Positions 43,201 to 45,709 of a DNA stretch of 64,000 bases are shown here, in pieces. This stretch comes from Branchiostoma belcheri (lineage: Eukaryota; Chordata; Leptocardii; Amphioxiformes; Branchiostomatidae), in contig NW_017803963.1 of NCBI RefSeq assembly GCF_001625305.1, forward strand, positions 57,425 to 121,424, read 5' to 3'. The stretch's first letter is position 1. Each line of letters opens with the position of its first letter. Position numbers and translations under genes: made by a program. The notes below the pieces were generated by a model. It ran no database searches, was not told the origin of the DNA, and saw nothing but the letters and a program-made list of their open reading frames with translations.

Positions 43201-45686
43201 ATCATCATCATAATGAGTAATTAAATACGACAAAAAACAGACAAAAAACAAAAAAATCCAATTTGTTCACCTATATGTCGACAAAAATATGCTTTAATTA
43301 GGAAATTAAAAACAATCCTTAAAACTCGATTTTTCATCTTATTCCTGGCCGTCGAAAAATATAAAAATAGGGAATCTTCTGTCATATATGTAGCCATGAT
43401 TGGCTAAAATATGGCGTTCAAAAAATTGACTTTCCTAACGAAATAAAAAAAATCACCCATTTTGCGCAAAAAATATAATTAAATATATGTAAAGACGATA
43501 ATTTTGTTTTATTTCAACGAAGTTTCCTTCAATACTATTTTGTTTTGTTTTAAATGTTTTACGGTTAGCCAAAAGTCGCGTCTTGCAACCAGACACTTTT
43601 TCCCTTCCATTTAAAAAGAATGCCGTAGTGACAGACCGCCGTAAAAACAGATCACATTGGAAGTTAGACCTGTGGCATTTTTAAAACTTTGACTTGCCCT
43701 TCTTTTTGGGCATGTTATCACCTCTTTTTACCATCATTGACATGCCAGGAAATAATAGTCTGAATTTATAGCACTGGGCAAGGGCCTGGTCTGCTGAGGT
43801 TGGGGAGCGTTAGGAGGGTCGGTGGAAGATTGACTGATGTCCAGCTGTTACTTGGGGTGATCGGCGGTCCATACGTAACACGTTTAACAGCGGGTTATGC
43901 TTAGGTCACATTTCCAAACCGTGGCCCGATCGGGCAGTCTGATGAAACGAAACATATGGTATAAAAGACACCAAAGAATTTTTTAAAAGTTGAAAAAAGT
44001 TGGTATTGGAACTATTTGCGCATATTCTTTTTAATATTGTTGGTTCTATGCCAAAACGTGAATGACACTCTGTGAGCATGTGTCTTTATAGGGTACCATC
44101 ATAAGAAATTTTAGGTCATTTGCGCTCTAGACTTCAAAATGTACTTTTTTGTCTTAAAAGGGAAAAGAAATAATATGCAATTCTGAAAGCTTTCATCAAA
44201 GGAAGGAGGGATGAAATCCGGAGTTATTGGCATACACTACCTTTATACCTAATTTCAGGTCATTTGGTCCAAAAATGAAGAAATTAAATTCCTTATAAGA
44301 AATGACAGGGCAGGGAGAAGGAGGTAAAAATAACATATTTCGTCCAAACTAAGAAATGGAGTAAAATATGATAATATACAGCCCGATCAGAAAATATGTA
44401 TAAAACTTGTGTACCATACACGTGAAGGTAAAACTGCACTTTGTATGCCACTATTGAAACAGCCACCGACAAGTTTTCCCAGCCAAGACAGTGTAAGTGG
44501 ACAGCAGCGAGACAAAAGGCGTTTGCCGAACATATGACCCTGTTATGGAGAAAACTACGAAACAAGGTCAACAGAGAAATTTTCCTATGAACTGACCAGT
44601 CACGGACATCATCAACACGTCTTTAATTGAGAGCTGCATGTATGTACGGTTGGCTATGCTACGCAAAATCAAACATTTTAACCTATCCACTGATGGCTTG
44701 CTACAGATATACATAACCTACGTAAGATTAGTACAGGCCTAAAGGCACTAAAAGAACGACGGGTACATTTGTGCCAAGATTCGCCAGAAACCTGAATCCA
44801 GAAATGCTTCTTACGAAAAATGGAGAGAGCCACGGCATCACCACCAGAAACCCTAATAAACTAAGAACTATTAAGTGCAAACTGAGATACACAGACTCTC
44901 CCATTCCCTACCTAACAAGATTACAACAGCTATTAAAAAAAGAGCAAAAGATTACTTTTTTTTAAAGTTTAGAATTCTCCTACAAATTTTAATTCTGTAA
45001 ATGTAATTTCTCTTCGAAATGCACTTATTGAAATGCGCCGAATATTTTAAAACAAATCGATATTGCTGGTGTTGTCTGTTCATAAAATTACAAAGAAAAT
45101 GACCTTATGCATTTATCGCAAAACTAAATGCCAACACTCGTAACCTTTGTCACAATTTTGATTTTTATGTTATTCAGTTAGAGACATTTTACGTTTGTAA
45201 GTTGTGCCTTATTCAACCAAATGGCTGCAGAGGTGTCAACTGAAAAAAACAATGCATATATACATAGAATTTTGGCTTATATTTCAATAATTATATATTC
45301 AACAATATTACCAATAATGAGCACATGAGTCCCATCCGAAATTTCCGCAGGAGTGGTATCCTACTCCTTGGTAGCTTGCTATGTAAGAACACTGGTACGT
45401 CTCGACACATGTTGAGCATCTGAAGCGGAAAGTTTAGTAAATTTTGTTAACATGGGAGCAATTTTGATTTAAAAAATGTTTGTTTGGAAGTGGAATGTAT
45501 GTACGAGTATATTGCCCTTGGCCACATGTTATCGTTATGGTTTTTTTATATTAATGTCAAGCTACATAAAATGATCACTATTTAGGCGTCTCTATACGTA
45601 TTTTCTTTAATTAGTTAGGAGAATACATACCGTATGTCGGGTATCAAGGCAATAATGCCCAGGCAGACAAGCGATTTGAACAGCAT
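995..45686 (-). CDS. Sushi-thrombospondin-like secreted matrix protein (24 coding exons, 1062 aa)
   Basis: Spliced gene assembled from canonical GT-AG exons listed separately below. All junction phases agree and the exons total 3189 bases, ending in TAA. Order of domains by residue: signal peptide 1-18, EMI-like 19-78, EGF 79-116, 117-159, 160-200 and 201-238, CCP/sushi 239-311, unnamed domain 312-482, GCC2/GCC3 483-537, EGF 538-575, thrombospondin type 3 calcium repeats about 576-829, thrombospondin C-terminal domain about 830-1062. The type 3/C-terminal cassette is the hallmark of thrombospondins: Ca2+-loaded, secreted, binding matrix and cell-surface partners. Classical members carry an N-terminal laminin-G domain and an oligomerising coiled coil; neither is seen, so the molecule may be monomeric. 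The architecture fits the class I recall as sushi-thrombospondins of invertebrates. Gene identity is certain at the superfamily level; exact orthology is inferred. Confidence 0.93.
1683..1780 (-). CDS. Exon 24: thrombospondin C-terminal domain
   Basis: 98 bases, phase 0 to 2, acceptor CCTCAG, donor TCAG|GTAAGC. Encodes [19 protein letters not shown], then [13 protein letters not shown]. The LWxDPxxxGWxxxTAYRWxLxHRP motif is the strongest family match in the window. Confidence 0.97.
2112..2186 (-). CDS. Exon 23: thrombospondin C-terminal domain
   Basis: 75 bases, phase 0-0, acceptor CACTAG, donor CAG|GTAAGT. Encodes [19 protein letters not shown], then [14 protein letters not shown] is a family signature and carries the conserved NST glycosylation site. 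Confidence 0.96.
2515..2930. repeat. TTTACC subterminal repeat block (left)
   Basis: Dense imperfect repeats of TTTACC, with a roughly 60-base higher unit (GAGATTTACC, then GGTATTTCTCA) repeated about four times between 2680 and 2850. The short open frames here are translations of this repeat. Confidence 0.7.
3819..5460 (-). other. Possible spliced transcript inside the CACTA-like element
   Basis: Three exon-like blocks on the minus strand have clean splice sites: a block ending with donor CTCCG|GTAAGTGC at 5161, a block 4473-4583 with acceptor CCTCCAG and donor TTAG|GTAAGA, and a block starting with acceptor TACAG at 3946. The GC-richer 5.15-5.5 kb part could be its promoter. No single reading frame runs through: the frame of the last block meets a TGA in the middle one. 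It may be noncoding or a decayed transposon gene. Confidence 0.25.
4090..4420. repeat. Possible hAT-like MITE remnant
   Basis: Several AGGTACAGGT and GGACTTGTACCTA motifs resemble those inside the hAT-like insertion at 6551-7015. Ends are not clear. Confidence 0.3.
5948..7800. repeat. Hairpin satellite, 49-bp units then ~47-bp variant units
   Basis: Head-to-tail units of 49 bases (for example starts at 6072 and 6121). Each holds a near-perfect inverted repeat GAAGCCCCG...CGGGGCTTC around ATAAGAGCTTAT. From about 7443 the unit changes to a GGACCCCCGGATAAG... form of about 47 bases with TTTTATATGGG linkers. A hAT-like element splits the array at 6551-7015. Every unit can form a cruciform. Confidence 0.9.
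6551..7015. mobile_element. hAT-like MITE with perfect 8-bp target duplication
   Basis: Ends TAGGGCTGCG and CGCAGCCCTA are exact inverted repeats. Target duplication TTATACGG at 6543-6550 and 7016-7023 is exact, and removing one copy restores the satellite unit. The 8-bp duplication fits the hAT superfamily. It is 465 bases with no transposase. Confidence 0.85.
7910..8093. repeat. TTTACC subterminal repeat block (right)
   Basis: ACATTTACCATGTATTTACC is present twice between 7915 and 7975, followed by GGTAAA forms leading into the inverted terminal repeat. Confidence 0.7.
8108..8280 (-). CDS. Exon 22: thrombospondin C-terminal domain
   Basis: 173 bases, phase 1 to 0, acceptor CGAAG (AG kept), donor GAAG|GTAGAC. 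Encodes [35 protein letters not shown] and [10 protein letters not shown]. DDDxxGFVFxYQSxSRFY is diagnostic for the family. The end of a CACTA-like transposon lies only 14 bases inside the intron from this donor. Confidence 0.97.
8463..8771. mobile_element. Small hAT-like MITE
   Basis: Starts CAGGGTTCGAAATAATGGG and ends CCCAAAAATGAATTTCGAGCCCTG, imperfect inverted repeats of a common hAT MITE form, with inner GTGCACC motifs in both orientations. The 8-bp duplication is not clean; TGTAT occurs on both sides. Confidence 0.6.
8799..8847 (-). CDS. Exon 21: thrombospondin C-terminal domain
   Basis: 49 bases, phase 0 to 1, acceptor TTATAG, donor CTAG|GTAAGT. Encodes [16 protein letters not shown], equivalent to the GxEIVQTxNSDPGLAV motif at the start of the TSP C-terminal beta sandwich. 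Confidence 0.96.
9179..9351 (-). CDS. Exon 20: last type 3 repeat and start of C-terminal domain
   Basis: 173 bases, phase 1 to 0, acceptor TTTCAG, donor TGAG|GTATAA. Contains [40 protein letters not shown] and PPVWEFLNE. The VCPES...TDFRxYQTV sequence is the conserved hinge from the calcium wire to the lectin-like C-terminal domain. Confidence 0.96.
9584..9679 (-). CDS. Exon 19: thrombospondin type 3 repeat
   Basis: 96 bases, phase 1-1, acceptor TTACAG, donor GACG|GTGAGA. Encodes [19 protein letters not shown], then [13 protein letters not shown]. Matches the DPCDDDDDNDGIPDDxDNCRLV stretch shared by thrombospondins. Confidence 0.95.
9700..10270. repeat. Inverted-repeat element of the GTTCCAGAACAAGCTGC family
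   Basis: Arms of about 120 bases (around 9773-9893 and 10133-10258) are inverted copies (TTGTGATACAAGCACCAAAC and its complement). The middle carries the GCAGTTCCAACGCAAGCTGC core shared with repeats at about 14.9, 40.2 and 49.8 kb. Confidence 0.65.
10477..10562 (-). CDS. Exon 18: thrombospondin type 3 repeat
   Basis: 86 bases, phase 2 to 1, acceptor TGACAG, donor GCAG|GTACAG. Contains [20 protein letters not shown], then LDTDKDGAG. Standard C-type repeat. Confidence 0.93.
10678..10730 (-). CDS. Exon 17: small exon with degenerate type 3 repeat
   Basis: 53 bases, phase 0 to 2, acceptor GTCCAG, donor ACAG|GTATGG. Encodes [17 protein letters not shown]. The usual DxDGDG calcium loop is here DLDQNS, so two or three ligand or glycine positions have changed while the GDAC core is kept. 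The exon is needed to keep the frame between exons 16 and 18. Confidence 0.88.
10904..11022 (-). CDS. Exon 16: thrombospondin type 3 repeats
   Basis: 119 bases, phase 1 to 0, acceptor TTCTAG, donor TCAA|GTTAGT. Contains [18 protein letters not shown], then [20 protein letters not shown]. The donor keeps GT but has a non-consensus base before it. Confidence 0.93.
11280..12150. repeat. Repeat family B (TTAACCCTCAACAGTACACC ends), truncated copy
   Basis: Inverted relative to the full copy at 33182-34166; the distal end is missing. Holds the GGTTTCTGACAGGCATTTTTT core shared with family A. It ends about 55 bases from the donor of exon 15. Confidence 0.7.
12206..12365 (-). CDS. Exon 15: two thrombospondin type 3 repeats
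   Basis: 160 bases, phase 0 to 1, acceptor CAACAG, donor GACG|GTGAGT. Contains [38 protein letters not shown] and [16 protein letters not shown]. An open frame runs past both ends of the exon into the introns, but the splice sites and homology set the limits. Confidence 0.95.
12623..12730 (-). CDS. Exon 14: thrombospondin type 3 repeat
   Basis: 108 bases, phase 0-0, acceptor CTCTAG, donor CGAG|GTAACT. Encodes [20 protein letters not shown], then [16 protein letters not shown]. Typical DNCP opening with Asp-rich Ca2+ loops. Confidence 0.95.
13034..13144 (-). CDS. Exon 13: end of EGF 5 and first type 3 repeat
   Basis: 111 bases, phase 0-0, acceptor CTTCAG, donor CAAG|GTATGC. Encodes [19 protein letters not shown], then [17 protein letters not shown]. 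The GxDxDxDGYPDVxLPC sequence is the canonical opening of thrombospondin type 3 repeats. Confidence 0.95.
13368..14305. repeat. Repeat family A with X-box and CRE motifs
   Basis: Starts TTAACCCTACCTAGACCGGG and ends CGGTCTAGGCAGGGTTAA, inverted terminal repeats. No reading frame. Contains GTTGCCATGGCAAC (14132-14145), a perfect RFX X-box consensus, and at least five TGACGTCA palindromes (13566, 13577, 13734, 13747, 13962). It ends 39 bases from the exon 12 donor. Confidence 0.8.
13422..13441. other. Assembly gap (20 N)
   Basis: Run of N inside a poly-G/poly-C stretch of repeat family A. Confidence 1.
14345..14409 (-). CDS. Exon 12: first half of EGF-like domain 5
   Basis: 65-base exon, acceptor ATTTAG, donor CAAG|GTAACA, phase 1 to 0. 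Encodes [18 protein letters not shown] and ends LTCK. It joins exon 13 to form an EGF directly before the type 3 repeats, the same place as the last EGF of classical thrombospondins. The end of an X-box/CRE repeat copy lies 39 bases from the donor. Confidence 0.88.
14548..14712 (-). CDS. Exon 11: GCC2/GCC3 (ephrin-receptor-like) domain
   Basis: Phase 1-1 exon of 165 bases, acceptor TTTCAG, donor TCAG|GTTAGA. Encodes [19 protein letters not shown], then [17 protein letters not shown]. The CxxCPxGxYQDxxGQxxCxxCP pattern is that of GCC2/GCC3 or Tyr-kinase ephrin A/B receptor-like modules found in SVEP1, SCUBE and sea urchin matrix proteins. Confidence 0.9.
14921..15845. mobile_element. TIR element (CTTCGCCAA ends), non-autonomous
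   Basis: Left end TACCTTCGCCAAGAAGG and right end TTTGGCGAAGGTATGAG are inverted. The interior is noncoding and holds the shared core CCCCCTAGCAGGTTGTTCTGG (complement form). Related fragments lie at 35.8, 40.2 and 49.7 kb. Confidence 0.65.
16071..16895 (+). mobile_element. Penelope-like element remnant with GIY-YIG endonuclease
   Basis: An approximately 165-base sequence at 16117-16279 recurs inverted at 16716-16883 (GGGTATAGAATTTT... and its complement), as in the inverted terminal repeats of Penelope-like elements. Between them is a GIY-YIG-type nuclease frame. TACACTGTAAC occurs at 16071-16081 and 16885-16895 as a probable 11-base target duplication. The reverse transcriptase is missing. 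Confidence 0.75.
16300..16740 (+). pseudogene. GIY-YIG endonuclease domain of a Penelope element (frameshifted)
   Basis: Reads [20 protein letters not shown], then [12 protein letters not shown] and later VTDHVARNN. The VYxIPCxxCxxxYIGETGR and LxxRLxEH pattern is typical of the C-terminal nuclease of Penelope reverse transcriptases. After a frame change at about 16610 the tail continues [19 protein letters not shown], the usual end of the family. Confidence 0.85.
17000..17512 (-). CDS. Exon 10: unnamed ~170-residue ectodomain
   Basis: Single 513-base phase 1-1 exon, acceptor CCACAG, donor TTGTC|GTGAGT. The translation begins [17 protein letters not shown] and ends FQDSFEAYC. It has only four cysteines (motifs STDCL, VECGE, LNCTQ, AYC) and possible N-glycosylation sites (NST, NIT, NCT). 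Alternating hydrophobic strands suggest a beta-sandwich. I do not recognise a named family. I have an impression that a similar block sits between CCP and GCC2/GCC3 modules in SVEP1-like proteins, but that is unverified recall. Confidence 0.85.
17583..18198 (+). pseudogene. LINE reverse transcriptase, 5' piece (split by a nested LINE)
   Basis: Contains [33 protein letters not shown] and [18 protein letters not shown], the ordered motifs of a non-LTR reverse transcriptase. The catalytic box reads LLYTDYSA instead of YADD, so it is dead. It continues at about 20680 after an inserted LINE. Confidence 0.85.
18200..20680 (-). pseudogene. Second LINE (CR1/jockey-like), inserted antisense in the first
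   Basis: Minus-strand pieces in order: [19 protein letters not shown] (20.66 kb), [15 protein letters not shown] (20.4 kb), [19 protein letters not shown] (20.2 kb), [17 protein letters not shown] (19.4 kb), [17 protein letters not shown] with FADD at 19094-19105, and [15 protein letters not shown] (18.7 kb). The 3' end carries the CTGTATCTGTATCGG region at about 18210. Many frameshifts, and about 600 bases of unrelated sequence at 19.5-20.1 kb. Confidence 0.8.
20681..21345 (+). pseudogene. LINE reverse transcriptase, 3' piece
   Basis: Continues the element of 17.6 kb: [37 protein letters not shown], then [20 protein letters not shown] after a frame change. YLGVxI followed by an SxLW-type segment is the usual thumb region of these enzymes. 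Confidence 0.75.
21291..21860. repeat. Hairpin-capped repeat (GGTGAACCCAT family)
   Basis: Starts with the palindrome ATGGGTTCACCAC...GTGGTGAACCCAT (21292-21329), then a CTCCTTCT run. The motif GTGGTGAACCCATCG recurs near 21733. Noncoding, lies 3' of the LINE. Confidence 0.45.
21944..22162 (-). CDS. Exon 9: CCP/sushi-type domain
   Basis: Phase 1-1 exon of 219 bases, acceptor ACCCAG, donor ACAG|GTATGG. Encodes about 73 residues starting [17 protein letters not shown], with [10 protein letters not shown] and ending WPDCTG. The pattern of cysteines, the PPLNG motif and the GxW before the last cysteine match sushi/CCP modules, which bind proteins in complement and matrix molecules. It is slightly longer than the usual 60 residues. 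Confidence 0.82.
22163..22622. other. Intron between exons 8 and 9
   Basis: AT-rich, no repeat end or reading frame recognised. Confidence 0.4.
22623..22736 (-). CDS. Exon 8: EGF-like domain 4
   Basis: Phase 1-1 exon of 114 bases, acceptor CGATAG, donor ACGG|GTGAGT. Encodes [16 protein letters not shown] and a [14 protein letters not shown] tail. Two decayed relics similar to the 3' half of this exon lie upstream at about 23.2 and 29.5 kb, which points to past duplication of this exon. Confidence 0.94.
22900..23022 (-). CDS. Exon 7: EGF-like domain 3 (calcium-binding type)
   Basis: Phase 1-1 exon of 123 bases between acceptor CCTTAG and donor TCGG|GTAGGT. Encodes [16 protein letters not shown], then [17 protein letters not shown]. 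Six cysteines and an N-terminal Asp/Asn-Glu-Cys calcium site are present. Confidence 0.94.
23216..23262 (-). pseudogene. Decayed EGF exon relic (like exon 8)
   Basis: Minus-strand reading gives roughly [12 protein letters not shown], against [12 protein letters not shown] in exon 8. The plus-strand match to exon 8 is continuous around TGGCATCTxTCTxCCTTGAA. The donor GT is not clean and the 5' half is lost, although broken GTGCCACCGT-like pieces of it follow at 23262-23320. Confidence 0.6.
24076..25735 (+). pseudogene. Non-LTR reverse transcriptase (FYADD), frameshifted
   Basis: Motifs in order: [86 protein letters not shown], and the catalytic FYADD at 25061-25075. Frame changes at about 24696 and 25160. 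Thumb YCYLGVMF and LYASETWC follow. It looks like the I/jockey group; the exact clade is not fixed. Confidence 0.9.
25781..26811. mobile_element. Kolobok-like foldback with two 367-bp arms, TTAA target
   Basis: Arms 25781-26147 and 26445-26811 are inverted copies of equal length and high identity, both ending in AGGACAAATCC-type sequence next to TTAA. TTAA targets fit Kolobok or piggyBac. The 297-base centre is single copy. The left arm plus centre encodes a broken P2X7-type zinc-binding domain. Confidence 0.8.
26030..26420 (+). pseudogene. P2X7-intracellular-like zinc-binding domain (broken)
   Basis: Frame 1 reads [20 protein letters not shown], then [14 protein letters not shown]. Frame 2 reads [12 protein letters not shown]. 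Frame 3 reads [20 protein letters not shown]. Together these are the ordered CxCGxC, ECxCC, CIxxHPxF and LHxxxL motifs of the cysteine-rich cytoplasmic domain of P2X7 receptors, which in many invertebrates occurs in transposon-linked genes. Two frameshifts break it. The right arm carries an inverted copy of the first part only. Confidence 0.7.
26810..27330 (+). pseudogene. LINE C-terminal zinc domain
   Basis: Resumes after the foldback: [20 protein letters not shown], then [13 protein letters not shown]. The CxxC...ENExHFLLxC pattern is the common cysteine-histidine tail of these retrotransposon proteins. Stop TGA at 27327. Confidence 0.8.
27561..28087. mobile_element. MITE with GACGGTCACAACCCGCCGTAC ends
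   Basis: Left end AAGCGACAGTCACAACCCGC and right end GCGGGTTGTGACCGTCGCTT are inverted repeats next to TAA/TTAA-like sites. Rich in CGTACG. A larger copy is at 55391-56326. Reading frames here come from the repeat. Confidence 0.75.
28288..28387. mobile_element. Solo end of the same MITE family
   Basis: About 100 bases ending in ACGTACGGCGGGTTGTGACC, the right terminus of the preceding family with a diverged interior. Confidence 0.6.
28400..29260 (-). other. Proline/threonine-rich reading frames of unknown origin
   Basis: Minus-strand frames such as [20 protein letters not shown] (28.5 kb) and [20 protein letters not shown] (28.9 kb) are low-complexity and lack a conserved domain. They may be the gag-like start of a tyrosine-recombinase retroelement, but I cannot show this. 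Confidence 0.3.
29499..29545 (-). pseudogene. Second decayed EGF exon relic (like exon 8)
   Basis: Minus-strand reading gives EFKKERCQT, aligned with GFKGERCQT of exon 8. The flank TTACACTATGATAGACTCG matches the flank of the 23.2 kb relic (ACACTATGACTCACTCG), so the two relics share an origin. Confidence 0.55.
29757..30025. repeat. GC-rich MITE family G, copy 1
   Basis: Shares TTACGGCGTC-ACTTCGGC, GGCCCGAAGTGATTTT and the end CCTTTCTTGAATTGTGACCT with 59340-59583. A related, more diverged copy lies at 32510-32795. Confidence 0.65.
30030..30480 (+). pseudogene. LINE C-terminal fragment with (GAGT)n tail
   Basis: Reads [38 protein letters not shown], then [10 protein letters not shown]. RRIRWYxHV and RGRPRxxW are frequent at the end of LINE reverse transcriptase proteins. 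It stops at 30478, where a GAGT microsatellite starts, as in LINEs with microsatellite tails. Confidence 0.65.
30479..30573. repeat. (GAGT)n microsatellite
   Basis: About 24 copies of GTGA with one interruption (GACTGA). Its end is 13 bases from the exon 6 donor. Confidence 0.95.
30587..30715 (-). CDS. Exon 6: EGF-like domain 2 (calcium-binding type)
   Basis: Phase 1-1 exon of 129 bases, acceptor TTACAG, donor ATAG|GTTAGT. Encodes [14 protein letters not shown], then [14 protein letters not shown] and a GYQLATDG loop. It is a cbEGF of the fibrillin/TSP kind with the usual aromatic after the third cysteine pair. A (GAGT)n microsatellite ends only 13 bases from the donor site. Confidence 0.94.
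30716..31200. other. Intron between exons 5 and 6, AT-rich part
   Basis: No repeat end, exon or structural RNA recognised. Confidence 0.35.
31210..31703 (-). pseudogene. CR1/L2-like LINE 3' fragment
   Basis: Minus-strand reading: [35 protein letters not shown], then after a stop [18 protein letters not shown] and APTVESFRA. The LNxLxWxxLxxRRxxARLxxxYKI...WNxLP order is the standard end of these proteins. It starts 42 bases from the exon 5 donor. Confidence 0.85.
31746..31859 (-). CDS. Exon 5: EGF-like domain 1 (calcium-binding type)
   Basis: Symmetric phase 1-1 exon of 114 bases with acceptor GTCAG and donor GAAG|GTCGGT. Encodes [16 protein letters not shown] followed by a [13 protein letters not shown] tail: six cysteines and the D-x-D/N-E-C calcium-binding start of cbEGF modules. 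A LINE 3' fragment ends about 42 bases from its donor. Confidence 0.93.
32105..32225 (-). repeat. tRNA-derived SINE copy 1
   Basis: Minus strand shows TCATGTGACGTAACGACAAA, AGAGGTCCTGAGGTCGAATC (B-box-like) and TTGTGCCCTTGCGAAGCC. Similar to 60945-61085 and to 61380-61490. Confidence 0.6.
32510..32795. repeat. GC-rich MITE family G, diverged copy
   Basis: Ends GGCCCCTTTTTTTAATTGGGACCGAAGC, near the family end CCCCTTTCTTGAATTGTGACCTAAGC, and carries CCAAAAATAGCCCGG. Confidence 0.5.
32796..33181. other. Unassigned intron sequence
   Basis: Holds a 104-codon plus-strand frame (32871-33185) with basic composition and no recognised domain. I do not call it a gene. Confidence 0.3.
33182..34166. 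repeat. Repeat family B, full copy with three 18-bp palindromes
   Basis: Ends TTAACCCTAAACAGTACACC and GGTGTACTGTTGAGGGTTAA are inverted. The perfect palindrome GGGGTCCGCGCGGACCCC occurs at 33203-33220, 33370-33387 and 34102-34119. An X-box GTTGCCATGGCAAC is at 33759-33772. No coding frame. Confidence 0.8.
34167..34627. other. Unassigned intron sequence
   Basis: No feature recognised beyond general AT richness. Confidence 0.3.
34628..35438. repeat. Repeat family A, 5'-truncated inverted copy
   Basis: Matches the complement of 13368-14305 and ends CCGGTCTAGATGGGGTTAA. Its X-box is damaged by one base (TTTGCCATGGCAAC at 34746-34759). Confidence 0.7.
35815..36060. repeat. Fragment of the CTTCGCCAA-type TIR element
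   Basis: ACTAGAGTTCCACAATCTCA matches the complement of the right flank of the 14921-15845 element, followed by similar AT-rich TTTGCAT/AATTAAT-type sequence. Confidence 0.5.
36088..36366. repeat. Repeat family A, 3' fragment
   Basis: Contains CTTGACATAAAACCTATAAA and an imperfect X-box (GTTGCCATTGCAAC, 36194-36207); ends CCCGTCTAGAT without the final GGGTTAA. Confidence 0.65.
37016..37530 (+). pseudogene. DIRS gag-like ORF with RS-rich stretch
   Basis: Opens [17 protein letters not shown] and, after a frame change at about 37310, continues [20 protein letters not shown]. The arginine-serine-rich region may bind RNA. Joined to the reverse transcriptase by a deletion. Confidence 0.5.
37560..38025 (+). 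pseudogene. DIRS reverse transcriptase, C-terminal half
   Basis: Contains [14 protein letters not shown] and the catalytic YLDD at 37681-37692, then [20 protein letters not shown]. These fit LPFGLxxAPxxFTK, YLDD and LGFxxNxxKSxLxPxQxxxFLG of DIRS/Gypsy-type enzymes. The fingers region is deleted. Stop TAG at 38023. Confidence 0.88.
38026..38796 (+). pseudogene. DIRS RNase H region
   Basis: Contains [49 protein letters not shown] and [15 protein letters not shown]. The TDAS-GWGA, NxxELxA and DNxTxVxYIN motifs are those of DIRS-type RNase H. Truncated near 38796. Confidence 0.88.
38926..39946 (+). pseudogene. DIRS tyrosine recombinase, broken in three frames
   Basis: Core-binding part [20 protein letters not shown] and [12 protein letters not shown] in the first frame; [20 protein letters not shown] and HFTKTDRP in the second; [20 protein letters not shown] and [19 protein letters not shown] in the third. 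The second catalytic box (normally HxxR) reads HPNRG and the C-terminal Tyr region is FQTFYFRP. Two frameshifts inactivate it. Confidence 0.85.
40205..40510. repeat. Fragment of the GTTCCAGAACAA core family
   Basis: TTTGCAGTTCCAGAACAAAC, then CACTTCTTCCTTA, then GTTCTGCTGTAGTACCA and a CACACACACA run: the same order as at 49.8-50.15 kb. Confidence 0.6.
40640..40710 (-). CDS. Exon 4: EMI-like domain, CCPGY tail
   Basis: Acceptor TTTTAG and donor CAG|GTATGC, 71 bases. Encodes [19 protein letters not shown] then TDCT. The YRTxYRT stretch followed by CCPGY is the classic end of EMI domains (EMILIN, multimerin, MEGF types). The domain is shorter than usual, so EMI-like is the safe name. Exon ends in phase 1, the phase of all following EGF exons. 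An 8.8 kb intron full of repeats, including a DIRS-like element, follows. Confidence 0.88.
40770..40900. repeat. Small foldback hairpin, ~45-bp arms
   Basis: GCCTTGTTAGCTTTCGTCTG and its near-complement CGGACAAAAGCTAACAAGGC enclose a 35-base loop, 65 bases upstream (minus strand) of the exon 4 acceptor. Confidence 0.8.
41103..41203. repeat. Second small foldback hairpin, ~42-bp arms
   Basis: GAAATGATAGGGGCATGGTC and the inverted GACCATGTCCCTATCATTTC, with CGGACTGTTCCTGAAC inside each arm. Confidence 0.8.
41408..41845. repeat. Foldback element with ~165-bp arms
   Basis: Left arm from AGTAGAAATTCTTCGATCAG and right arm ending CTGATCGAAGAATTTCTACT are inverted copies with a centre of about 100 bases. 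Contains CTCGCGAGA palindromes and GCCTCCCCCGCCTT. Antisense pairs of short frames here mirror each other. Confidence 0.85.
41868..42680. repeat. Repeat family F, copy 1
   Basis: Begins ATTACTCCGTGAAGGAGGTC, whose GGAGGTCAGGACCTCC is palindromic, and ends around TTGTCGCCTATGGCCTCTTG. Direct copy at 51185. No coding frame. Confidence 0.65.
42681..44615. other. Intron 3 sequence with a diverged duplicate
   Basis: Part of 42935-43350 (AATATATATTGTAATGATTC, GGAAGATGGCATG, AATTATGGGTAATTATC) aligns in the same orientation with 63660-64000. Rest is AT-rich without recognisable genes. Confidence 0.4.
44620..44965 (+). pseudogene. LINE C-terminal fragment
   Basis: Reads [20 protein letters not shown], then [20 protein letters not shown] and YLTRLQ. 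LRxIKCKLxxxxSPIPYLxxLLN is common at the end of LINE ORF2 in marine invertebrates. Frame broken upstream. Confidence 0.6.
45312..45419 (-). CDS. Exon 3: EMI-like domain, first part
   Basis: Bounded by acceptor CTTCAG and donor TATTG|GTAATA, 108 bases, phases 2 to 2. It encodes a cysteine-rich segment beginning [12 protein letters not shown] and continuing to [13 protein letters not shown]. The Gly-Trp-x-x-Cys spacing resembles the centre of EMI domains, which are usually N-terminal protein-interaction modules in matrix proteins. It reads in frame into the next exon, which carries the diagnostic EMI tail. Confidence 0.85.
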
Positions 45687-45709
45687 CCTTAACTTGCAGA
45701 TAAGGATCA
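45631..45709 (-). CDS. Exon 2: 23 nt 5'UTR, start codon and signal peptide
   Basis: The acceptor TTTCAG lies just above 45709 and the ATG is at 45686-45684. The translation [18 protein letters not shown] is a short hydrophobic signal peptide. The donor is ACG|GTATGT with the boundary at 45631. The exon ends in phase 2, and the split codon (Arg) is completed by the next exon, where the cysteine-rich EMI-like domain begins. This start is preferred because it is the first in-frame ATG after the acceptor and gives a secretion signal, as an extracellular domain string needs. Confidence 0.85.
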
